Origin: Gnetum montanum
Lineage: Eukaryota; Streptophyta; Gnetopsida; Gnetales; Gnetaceae
Direction: 5' to 3'
Length of the DNA stretch: 62,000 bases
Assembly: GCA_015680685.1 (NCBI GenBank)
Contig: MNCI01022277.1
Coordinates: 489,005 to 551,004 of the forward strand
Shown here piece after piece: positions 24,475 through 34,597 of this stretch. Positions within the stretch are counted from its first letter, which is position 1. Every line of letters starts with the position of its first letter. Below the pieces are notes generated by a model. That model was not told where the DNA came from, did no database searches, and saw nothing but the letters and a program-made list of their open reading frames with translations. The position numbers and the translations under genes were made by a program.

Positions 24475-26960
24475 GATGGATCCAACCCACCAATGCCACA
24501 GGAGTGTCAGGTGGTATACACACATCCAAATGAGTATATCGCTAACTTCACATTTATCCTACATTAGGATAAGCACCTATGATGGCGGGACATGGAGAGT
24601 AACATCATATTACCTCCTAATCAATTAGTTCCTGGAATGCTACTTCAAAATCTTACCAAACTAGGCATTCAGGACCATGGTGTGGAATACATAATGGAGG
24701 ATCATGACTACTAAGATTATCATCCTAATGAGGCACAACATGCATGGGACTAACAATAGGTGGAACGCCATGAACACATAAAGGAAAAATAGTTTAGTAA
24801 CCCTTTGTTCTTGTAGGATGCGCATGACGATGAGGAACCTATTTTTCACAATTCCCATTTAGTCAAACCTCCTCCGATGCATCAGATCATCTAGTCCATC
24901 ATTCAAAGTAAACAATCAAGCAACTGGGAGCCCCAGGATGATGAGGGATCGTGCAAGAAAGATCATGGTAAAGGGAAAGATGGACATGAATATCAGGGTC
25001 ATCGTCAAAGTAGTGCAGGAGATCAACACTAGGGCAGTGGTAGTTCTCCTCCATCTTCTCCATCTTCTCGTTCCACCTTGTCTTCACCAAGTTCTAACTT
25101 TGATCGCAACTATAGTAGGAAGGATCAGGGTGATGGCGATCGAAAAGACTAATGAGATTGCAAGGATCGATGGGGATGACGTGAGGAAAAGAATGACCAA
25201 TCACGCGAGTCTCACCGTCAAGAAAGGAGAGGCAGCTGAAATCATCATAGATGTTGTGGGCATCAGTAGGACTATGACTCAGATGAACCACTGCTAGCTA
25301 CTTGTAGCATGCTTAACATAGCCGAGGCAGTTCAAATACCTAGTAGGAACTTAAAAGATAGTTGGATCAAGTGCCTTGACATGAAAAATATCCCCAAATT
25401 TGAAGGGGGGTATAATTGTGATCCACAAACTCACTTGCAAGCATTTCATGATGTTTGCATCCTATAGAATATAGACAATGATTGGCAAAAATTCAAGCTA
25501 TTCCCCCAAACACTTATTAAGGAAGTGGAAAGCTGGTACTGGTCTTTGGAACCAGAATCAATCAGACGATGGAGTACGATGCTGGAAATTTTCAATGATA
25601 AATACCAAACCTACTCTAGAGTGGCTAATCTGAGATGATAGATTCAAGGGTGGAAATAAGGTGGTCATGAACCCTTGGATGTAGCCATGGGTAGATATTA
25701 CTCATTGTTACACCAATGCCCTGATCATGGGTACTCCCAGCGGAAATAAATCTACCATATCATAGATGGGCTTCGCTTTGAAACAACAAATACCCTAGGC
25801 ATTTATGCTCAGGGACGGCTATCTGAGTTAAGGGCCCATCAACTGCAGCATCTCATTGAGTAGGTGGCCAAAGAGGAAGGGGAATTAATAAAAAAAAGAG
25901 AGTGTAGAAGAGTATAATCGAGATCCTTCCATCTAAAATAAGGAAGCCCAATGTTGTGAAGAGGAGGAATCACCACTGGATGTAGTGGTAAACCGAAAAA
26001 CTTTGCCCATAAAAAAACTTGCCTCTGAAATTTCGGCCAAGGTTGACAAGATGTAGGATTCTTTGGATGAAAGGTTCTAAAGCATCCTAAAAATCATGGA
26101 GGAATCCAAAGAGTAAAGTAATGAGTGAGATCAGCAAAGGAGAGGAGAAGCTAAATGTGCCTACCATAAAGAGAAGGGTAAAGTTGCTATGGCAGAATGG
26201 GTTGTAGACTCTAACACAAAGGAGGATGATGAATGTGACATATGCCAGTACAAACATGCTAAGGGGTGTTGCCCGGTGGTGCAACATCTACAAGAGTCTG
26301 GCTGTATGCGTTGAATCCTTGTTTGGCAAAAAGGCAAACACCCTGAAGATTTCCTTATCCATAAGGCAATCCTAGGTATTTCCACTAGCAACAAGGATAT
26401 TATCCAAGTGGAGTGCCACCGCAACCCTACGAGTATTACCAACAATGGAAACATCCATAATCGTGGGGGATGCCACCTCTAAGGCAGCAGTACCCTTACT
26501 GATAGCTAGATCCTTACGGGTACTACGTTCAGCAACCAGTCTCCCCGCAAGATTCTTTTAGTCACATGCCATTTCAAACTCATTACCACCCCCTAGAATA
26601 CTTTAGAACATAGTCTCCATCACCTAGGGGGAGAACCCACATCTATACTATCCTCTGTCACCTTCTCCTTCCATACCTACTCATCAACCCCCCACTCAGC
26701 TACCTCCTGCTCCATCTATTCAGGGAGAAATACCACCATAACCATAGCAATGTAATGCCACAAGGACTATCAACTTACAACCATATTCTTAGCTGAGTAG
26801 ATCAAAATTGAAACCATGCAAATGTCCTTTTTTCTAGCCTAATAACCCAAACATACCCTCACATTCACCTATGGCCAATGCCTCTAAACCTCCAATCACC
26901 TCCACCATTCAACCCTTCGAGCAACCTTCAAGCTAAACACCCTCCACAGTACAAACCATC
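24475..26960 (+). pseudogene. gag of element B (Athila-like)
   Basis: From about 24475 the plus strand reads, across several frames, a gag parallel to that of element A. There is an Arg/Asp/Ser-rich region (24938-25300), the capsid-type core near 25376-25640 (MKNIPKFEGGYN, SWYWSLEPESIRRWS), DGLRFETTNTLGIYAQGRL near 25767-25825, and a zinc knuckle CX2CX3HX4C at 26234-26272. A Tyr/Pro/Ser-rich tail follows to about 26960. Many stops and shifts show it is dead. It is followed in order by protease, RT, RNase H and integrase. Confidence 0.75.
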
Positions 26961-26999
26961 ATGCTAACACATGTTGTGACGGACTAGATAAAGGCAAGC

Positions 27000-27345
27000 C
27001 ATCTTCCTCAAAAATTGACTAATCCAGGGAGTCCCCTCATATACCTTCAAGTGGTAGGAAATGAGCCATGCAAAGCTCTTTTGGATTTGGGGTCAGGCAT
27101 CAACCTAATTTCACATGACATGTACAAGACTTGGAACCTACGCCCATTGAAGAAGATCAACATTTGGCTCAACTTGGTACACCAATCCATAACTGTTTCC
27201 TTGGTATTCGTAGAAGATATCATGACCACCATTTGTGGATGGTCCTATCCTGCTGACTTCTTGGTCATTTGGGTTGATAATTGTAAGGGGAATTTCTCAA
27301 TCATAATGGGGAGAGCCTGGCTCAGCATAGTGGATGCATGATTAG
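27000..27345 (+). pseudogene. Aspartic protease domain of element B
   Basis: An uninterrupted frame from 27015 to 27341 carries the retropepsin active-site motif LLDLGSGINLISHDMYKTW (Athila-type elements typically have DLGAS), then a beta-rich stretch and the C-terminal GRAWLSIVDA motif. In the family this enzyme matures the Gag-Pol polyprotein. The next plus-strand frames (27603-27902 with EPPESLVCAYMESMDKLENV and LLKMVNKWMATF) are the PR-RT linker. Confidence 0.8.
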
Positions 27346-27602
27346 AACTTTGAGATCTTTCCCTTAAAATTTCAAAAGAAAATCCTTTTGGGAAGATTGA
27401 GAAGAAGCGTATTCCATGCATCACGTACAATGACTCACGATGTAATTGTGTGCAGCAACTTTGGTCCGCTAAGTAGACATCCATTCAAGTATGCAGTCAG
27501 TGTGCTGAAGAATCACAAGTTCAACAATGCCTATACACAGCAGCCACTAACCAAGAAGGCACCCAGTGGCTGACCGCTAACTCTGATAGCAACACTTTAT
27601 GC

Positions 27603-28760
27603 ATGGAACCACCTGAAAGCCTTGTATGTGCCTATATGGAAAGCATGGATAAATTGGAAAATGTCCATCAACAAGTCTCCACTATTGATGATAGTGATGA
27701 TTGGGGAAAGCTACATATCATTAAAAGCTTTAGACAGGATCCCTTGGAACTGAAAACCTTACTGGCCAATTTGGAATATGCATTCTTACAGAATGGCAAG
27801 TCAGTAATCATCAATGTCACTCTTGCTCCTGAGCAAAAGAAGAGACTGCTGAAGATGGTAAACAAATGGATGGCTACTTTTCATGTTCATATCATGAATT
27901 GATGGGAGTTCACCCTAGGGTATGCCAACATCGGATCTATATCAACTCCTCCATGAAGCCACGATGACAACCACAAAGATGGTTGAACCCCAAACAAAAG
28001 CAAGTTGTCAAGGATGAAATTAAACAATTGTTGAAAGTGGGGTTCATCTATTCCATTGAAGATAGTGAATGGATCATCCCACTTATTATTGTGCCAAAGA
28101 AGGATGGAAAATGCAGTGTCTGTATAGATTTATGACTATTAACATGGCAACCTTCAAGGATCACTTCCCACTTCCATTTGTGAATTAAGTGTTGGATACC
28201 ATTGCAAGGAATTGTTACTATAGATTTTTGGATGGTTATAGTGGTTATAACCAAATTCAATCATGCTTGAAGATCAGGCCAAGACAACATTTACAAGTCC
28301 CTGGTGAACTTTCACATATAAGAAGATGTCCTTTGGCCTGTGCAATACACCTGCAACTTTCCAATGCCTCTTCCTCATCATCTTTTAGCAGTAGATTGGC
28401 AATGGGGAAGAAGTCTTCATGGATGACTTCTCTACCTGTGGAGCAACATTTGAACAAGCCTTGAATCATCTTGAGCAAGTTTTAAAAAGATGTGTGGAAA
28501 CTAATTTACAACTCAACTAGCAAAAGAGCCACTTAATGATCCAAGAGGGCACTGTTCTGGGGCACTGCATTTCACAAGCAGGGATTAGTGTACATCCTAA
28601 AAAAATCAAAATCATCCAAGGAATCACAAGTTAACCAAGTACTGTAAAAGATGTTCAGTCATTCCTTGGCCACACTGGTTATTATCGATGCTTCATTGAG
28701 AATTTCTTGAAGATCGCCAAGCTATTGGTGGAACTCAAAAAGAAAGACGTCTCATTTGTC
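27603..28760 (+). pseudogene. Reverse transcriptase domain of element B
   Basis: Pieces in shifting frames: IVPKKDGKCSVCID (near 28088), KDHFPLPFV (near 28160), YRFLDGYSGYNQI (28219-28257), then the polymerase motif FMDDFSTCGATFEQALNHLE near 28418, and VLGHCISQAGISVHPKKIK with SFLGHTGYYR (28555-28690). The order and wording are those of Athila-clade Ty3/gypsy RTs, which have YxDD/FxDD at the catalytic site. Stops and frameshifts are frequent. Confidence 0.8.
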
Positions 28761-29220
28761 TAGACTATGTAATGCGAATCTGCATTCCAAACAATCAAAT
28801 AGAAACTCGTAGAAACTCCAATTCTGTGGGCACTCAACTAGTTTAGACCTTTTCATATCATGATGGATGTGTCTAATTATGCATTGGGATCTGTGCTTAC
28901 ATAGATGGATGACTAGAGATGCCCATATTATATCTATTGTGCAAGCTGAAGCATTGTGGGTGTTCAGCTCAACTACACCACCATCGAAAAGGAATTAATG
29001 GTGATGGTGTTCACCTTGGAAAAATTCTGATACTATGTGCTCAAGTACAAGGTGTTTGTACATATTGACCATAGTGCCATTCAGTTCCTGATGAGCAAAC
29101 CAATGATGAGCCCTTGTATCATATAGTGGCTTGTGATCCTTTAGGAATTTTAATTTACTATGGTAGACAAGAAGGGAACTGAGAATGTGGTTGCTGATCA
29201 CTTATCTTGGTTATGATGGG
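28761..29220 (+). pseudogene. RNase H domain of element B
   Basis: Includes IMMDVSNYALGSVLT near 28858 (canonical D of FxLxTDAS-type motifs present as MDVS), NYTTIEKELMVMVFTLEKF near 28973 (catalytic E in the EKE context), VFVHIDHSAIQFLMSKPMM (D), and GTENVVADHLSWL near 29178. This is the standard single RNase H layout of Ty3/gypsy pol. Several stops interrupt it. Confidence 0.75.
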
Positions 29221-30612
29221 ATGGTGTAGAGGAGGAGGAGCCACACTTCGATCAATTTCCAAATGAACTCCTATTTGCAAGAGCAGTTGCTAAGGAGATG
29301 CCCACAAGATCAACTTGGTTCAGTGACATCCTCACCTATCTCTCAACACAAGAATTACCAAAAGAGTTTGATCATCAGAAGAAGCAGTAATTTCTTCACA
29401 AGGCCAAGCACTTCATGGAAATCAATGGACACCTTTACAAGATGTGTGCAGATGGCTTGGTTCAATGGTGCATCCCTTATGTGGATACACTACGCATCCT
29501 CCAAGATGCTCACAAGGGACCTTGTGGGGGCCACTATGCTAGATGATGCACAATCATTAAGATCCTACTTGCAGGATATTATTGGCCCACACTCTTCAAA
29601 GATGTGCAATGGTTCACCCACTCCTATGAATGATGTTAAAGAGATGGTGGGATGACCGCACGAATGGAGGAACCCCAATAGTGGATCCAGCCACTGGAAC
29701 CCTTCAATATTTGGGGCATCGACTTCATGGGTCCCATCGCATCCATGTCCAACAGGAAGGTGTACATCATTGTCGCTATAGACTACTGTACGAAGTGGGC
29801 AAAGATGGTAGCCATCACCAACTATTCCTCAAACATAACCGCACAGTTTGTCCAAAAGAAAATCATGAATAGGTTTGGGGTGCCACATGCACTCATTTTA
29901 GACAATGGAACTCATTTCACGGGCACTACTTTTCGTAAACTTATGCAACACTTGGGGGTCGAACATAAATTTACAACACCTTATTACCCCTAACCCAATG
30001 GGCAAGCCAAAGTCACCAATAGGGAGATTACCAAAATCCTAACTCGGACAATTAGCAAATATAGGAGGGATTGGAGCACAAAACTTAATGANAGACAATT
30101 AGCAAATATAGGAGGGATTGGAGCACAAAACTTAATGATGCCCTTTGGGCCTATTTCTCCACATGGAAACTTCCTATAGGCTACTCTCCTTATGAGTTAG
30201 TGTACGGGAAACTACCAAAACTTCCAATTTAGGCAGAACTCCAAACACTATCTATCACCAGTGACTTGGATCTTGACTTATCACTAGCACAACGAGAATG
30301 ACTCGTCAACTTGAATGTGCTAGATGAGAATCGACTAGTAGCCCTATCATCAAATGAGATACATAAGGCCTATAATCAAAAATTTCATGATCTTAGGATT
30401 TGAAAGGTAACATTTCAACGTGGAGATAAGGTACTCTACTAGAACCCCACACATGTACCACAACATACTAAGTTTCAAACACTGTGGAAGGGACCTTATA
30501 TTGTTTTTGAAACCTTTCCGTCTAGGGCCTTGCTTATACACAAACTTGAGGATCCCTCAAAAACATAGTTAGTTAATACACAACAATTAAAACCCTTCCA
30601 CAAACTCAAATG
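29221..30612 (+). pseudogene. Integrase of element B
   Basis: A decayed zinc-binding part (HKGPCGGHYA near 29512) precedes the catalytic core. WGIDFMGPI (first Asp, near 29713), the open stretch 29727-29993 with VAIDYCTKWAKMVAI and LILDNGTHFT (second Asp), and then NGQAKVTNREI, where the expected catalytic Glu is Lys (AAA at 30009-30011). The C-terminal part carries FQRGDKVLY and LWKGPYIV near 30416-30505. A 45-bp duplication with one N interrupts it at 30047-30138. Catalytically dead by sequence. Confidence 0.8.
30047..30138. repeat. 45-bp direct duplication flanking a single N (assembly join)
   Basis: The identical 45-base segment at 30047-30091 recurs at 30094-30138, separated by an N at 30092 and one base. 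This pattern is usual for a contig join where an overlap was not collapsed, so the duplication is probably artificial. Confidence 0.85.
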
Positions 30613-32219
30613 AACCAGTGCCACTACCCTCTCATCACACAGCCAACCTCATTCCATTTTTCGGATCTCCTCCTCTCAACTTAGTCGTGGGGGAGATCAC
30701 CTTCCATGCTAACCAATTCTATTGGCTTCTCAGTTGTTTTTGCAAGTTTTTTTTTTACACCTTTTTATTTTACAACATCGTTCGTACATTTGCCATTCTT
30801 TCTTACTTTTTCTTTCTTTATTTACTTATCTATTTATTTGTTTATTTATATATGTATGTATGTATGTGCTTATCTTCCAGTTGTTTTATACCTTTCATTA
30901 ATAAGCCATCTTATTGTCATAGGATGTACTAGTGCGGTTGTTTCTCTTTGCCATGGGTTGCATGATCTGGTCCACCTGTTATATCTAGCTCCTGCCTTCG
31001 CATTGTTGTTCTAGATAGTCATGTTGAACTCTCGTTTCATGTAACAGGCAATGAGTCCACGTCATCCACCCATCCACCCACTCCATGGTTTTTCTTATTT
31101 TGGAAACATACAATTCCTTTCAATTAAAAACAACTTTAATTAATTCATGACTTGCGTAGTTTCTAGACTTGATAAGGATCCAATGGTTTGCACAGGGTGT
31201 GACTTCAAGGGAAATGCAACATTCTTCATACTTTTCTATTCCCTTGCATGCGAGTGTGTTTCCTCACGGACTTCTTACCACTCCATATCCTCTACTAACC
31301 AAAAGTTACATGGCAATTTGTCCTTACATGGTGTGATCCTCATGGAAAAAATGATAAAAAAAATAATGAGGATTCAAAGCACACCCCTTGGCCAAATGCA
31401 TGTGAAAATGCATGGGTCTTTGCATAGTGTGGTTCCCATAGAAGAAAAAAAATAACAAACACATGGCAATTCAAAGCACATCCCTTAGACCGCCTCTAAT
31501 GGGCTACAAGCACTAGTTATGGGACTTGCTTTATCTCCTATAACTCAGCTCCTTTTTCACTTCCTCTCGCTCACTCATGTTGGAGTGGTGGTTGTTTGTG
31601 GGAGCATTCTTATTCCCCAAGGGGATGGACTAGTCTTCGAATGTTGGTGCGATGTCACTGAACATGGTTGGTTTTGGGTCTGGACTAAGGATAGATCCTA
31701 CTAGGTCACTTAATTACACACTTCACAAGGGATTTCATGTGACCAATATTAGGAATTCCATCTCACTCCCTCTTCTCTTCATCATTTTCTTCCCATTATT
31801 CACCTCATTGTCGGTTCTATGTCTTGAATGTCTATCGTGCTCTACTAGAACTTCTAATTCTTTGGCTGGTTCTCATGGATTTAGGTATTAACTTGCAGTC
31901 ACCATTAATTAACTACGGGGTCCACAGACTTCTGTGTTGATGATATGCAAGGGCTATTGAGGCTACCACCTGCTATGGGGAGGACCCACTTGCATATCCT
32001 TTGGTTCCATTTGTTGATCTCCTATCCCTTTGATATGGTTGGTCGATCATTTCTATGCTAACCATCACATAGTCCCTCACCTGCAAAGTTTCACACTATG
32101 ATATTCTCCTCATTTCAACTCTTCTTCTAGTTACAATCTTCCTTCCTCTTTCACTCATACTATTCTCTAGTCTCTACGACCTTGAATCACCCCCATGTTG
32201 TGCTCCAATTCACAACTTT
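30613..32219 (+). mobile_element. 3' non-coding region of element B
   Basis: After the integrase C-terminus, a purine run (GTGGGGGAGATCACC near 30686) and T-rich sequence follow. A segment near 31050-31110 matches element A near 18476-18530, and the TGCTATGGGGAGGACCCACT motif lies at 31971-31990. Open frames at 30618-31014 and 31519-31891 are hydrophobic by T-richness; an envelope-like ORF, known from some Athila elements, is not supported. Confidence 0.5.
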
Positions 32220-32338
32220 AGACTTTTTCTTTAACGATCAACATAGATGAACATTTGCAACACAACTGCGTCAACTAGGCCCCATATACACATCCCCCTA
32301 CATTTACACAGCCCTGTCGATGCATGGAAAAAATACTA
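32220..32338 (+). repeat. Start of the 3' LTR of element B, interrupted by element C
   Basis: Short blocks agree with the beginning of the 5' LTR B: GTCAACTAGGCC here against GTCGATTAGGCC near 23417, and GCCCTGTCGATGCATGG here (32311-32327) against GCCCTGTTGATGCAGCCATGG-like sequence near 23439. The match ends where LTR C begins (TGAAACA at 32339). The similarity is modest. Confidence 0.4.
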
Positions 32339-34108
32339 TGAAACACCCTAAATTTTCAAGACATTCTTGCTTCACCAGATCCTTGGAATTTAGGCAGCAT
32401 CATGATAGTTGGCAGGAAATGGATGCTGTAATTGCAGACTATCTAATTTGGCAAGTTTTCTACACCCAGTGTTGACAAGCCTGATGGACTCTCTAGCCTA
32501 CCCACCTGGACAATTTATCCGGCTGACAGTTCACCCAGAAACCACATGTGGAGTTGTCAGCAGTGCTCAAGATGTGTAAAATAGTTTGGCAAGTTTTCTA
32601 GTTAAGAAGTTTGCTACACTACGCTACACTATGTAGTGTAGTGGCCTTGGGAGATAGTTTTTTAGGCAATCAACTATGAACTATTCCAAGACAAAGTGCT
32701 ATGCTGTGCTACGCTATGCAGCGTAGCACAACGTAGCAAAAGCAAGATAGAAAGGCCCATCTTACTTAGTGATTTCAATTGAACTTAGCAAGAACCTCCA
32801 ACCTTCAAAACCAGTTGCTTCGCTTAACTTCAAGTCCTTCAGTAAAGCTCCTTTTACTAGAAAAGTAGTAGATTAAGCAAAAATCAGGCTATCTTGGCTG
32901 CTACACTATGCTACGCTACGCAGCATAGCAGAGTGTAGCAATTATGGAAGAACGACAAAAGGCATCTCAAAATGCAGGATCGGCAAGTTCAAAGGCTACA
33001 CATCGCAGAGAACAAAGGTTGCATATAGTCAGCATGATCATCAAACAAAAGTTTACAACTTAAGTGCAAATCCAAGTTCAGGCCAACTGCTATGCTACAT
33101 AGCTTAGAATGGCGTAGCAAACATGCAAAACCAACTAATACACTTCAAAGGCTTCTAGCACTTGTAATTAACTCCAACGCAAATTTCTTCTTCGAACTGG
33201 TGGCTACACTATGCTATGCTACATAGCGTAGCATAGCGTAGCAAACAGCTACGCTACACTAACAGGCTACACTCCACAGCGTAGCATAGTGTAGCAGGTG
33301 GCTACGCTATATCAATGCGCTTCACTCCTTATCTGCATCATTGGCACACCTGATCCCAGCATTCTATTTTCGATAGCGTGATTACAACGTAGTAGGCTCA
33401 TCAATCAGCTTTGCATGTCTATGAAGCATCAACATGTAAAAACCTTATGGGTCCATGACACGTGGTGTCCAAACCACATCTCTCGCATCCTCCTAGCCCT
33501 GTAAATACCCTGATGAGCAATGCTCCAAGGGTTGGCAAATCAATTGAGAAATCTATTGGCAAGTTCACGAGCTGGGAACTTAGAAAATTTTCTGGCTCTT
33601 AGTAATTGGTTGGCAAATTTTGCATGATTGGCAATTTGAGAATTAAAAGGGTTGGCAATCTTGTGCATTGTAAACATTTGTGAGTTGACAAAAATTAAAT
33701 AGTTTACATTCCTATTTGGCATTCTGTTAGCCCTTTTCTATTGCCTTTGTAGCATTTTGCATCATTAGCTCTTGAATCCGTGTTCAAGTGTACAGTTGGC
33801 TTGCTTTGAACATCTTCATTACTTTTGGGATCTCTGTGCTTCCCAGCATTGCACAATCAATTGTATCCATCTTGACAAAGTAAATTTGTAGTCTTGAAGC
33901 AGTGAATTTCTTAACTCCAATTTCCTCTATTCTCATGCTTATCATTGCATTTTACATTGTTTTTGTTTCCTCACATATAATAATCATTATTTTATGCTAT
34001 AAACATTATTTTCAAATTACACGTTTGCAAAAGGTTTAGTGACACTGACTAAGTTCCTGTCTGATCGACCAGACCATTTAGGGCACCCTGTTTTTGTTTT
34101 ATCTAGCA
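32339..34108 (+). repeat. 5' LTR of element C (Tat/Ogre-like)
   Basis: Begins TGAAACA and ends ...TAGCA before a PBS-like site; about 1770 bp. Colinear with LTR D (46966-48602): shared landmarks are TTCACCAGA near the start, GGCAAGTTTTCTA, clusters of GCTACGCTATG...GCGTAGCA palindromes (32.6-33.3 kb), a degenerate TATA box (33500-33507), GTGTTCAAGTG, TTGTATCCA.CTTGAC, and CAGGGCACCC-like sequence at the 3' end. Strong divergence from LTR D shows they are not the two LTRs of one young element. Confidence 0.75.
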
Positions 34109-34126
34109 TGGCCCTCGCATGAATCT
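34109..34126 (+). promoter_or_regulatory. Degenerate primer-binding site of element C
   Basis: TGGCCCTCGCATGAATCT directly follows the LTR. It resembles a decayed TGGCGCC(G)TC.GTGGGA form common after the 5' LTR of plant Tat-type elements. Weak on its own; supported by the equivalent position in element D. Confidence 0.4.
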
Positions 34127-34169
34127 AAGGTTAACACTGTCCGACCGATGACCTCTCAATGTTCCCGGC

Positions 34170-34560
34170 CACCAACGTTTTTGATCGCTATAGTTTTCTA
34201 GTGCTAGAAGGAGGGCCTTTAGTGCCTTCCGAGTTATATAGTAGTCCTGTAAGCTTTCGGCACCCCAACGCGCACTAGCATAAACTTGACAATCCTTTGT
34301 GGTTGTTTACGCATCGTGTGGTCTAGATCGGTTGCTTCGATGGTTCCTTTGGAATCCTATAGGACATAAAGCCTCCGATCGCCATCGAACCCCCTTATTT
34401 CACAGTAGTTTTACATGTGTTCTATACCTTGTCATGCACTAGCGTAAACGTGACACCCTTTTGAGATTGTTTATGCATCATGTGATACAGATTGGTTGCT
34501 TTGACAGTTCTTCTAGAACCCTAAAGGACATAAAGCCTTAGATCATCACTAGATGTTCTA
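34170..34560 (+). repeat. Leader tandem repeat of element C (about 2-3 units)
   Basis: Units contain GATCGGTTGCTTCGATGGTT-like, AACCCTA.AGGACATAAAGCC and a ...GTTTACGCATC... phrase. The same unit type is expanded in element D (48690-49615). It lies between LTR and gag, as tandem repeats do in some Ogre/Tat elements. Confidence 0.65.
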
Positions 34561-34597
34561 TTTTTCCCTTGTTTACACCTCTTCTAGCCTTACAATA

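Noticed and set aside
30618-31014. Envelope-like ORF 3' of the integrase in element B
   Set aside because: Hydrophobicity arises from T-rich low-complexity DNA in two overlapping frames; no signal peptide or defined fusion segment, and no match in element A.
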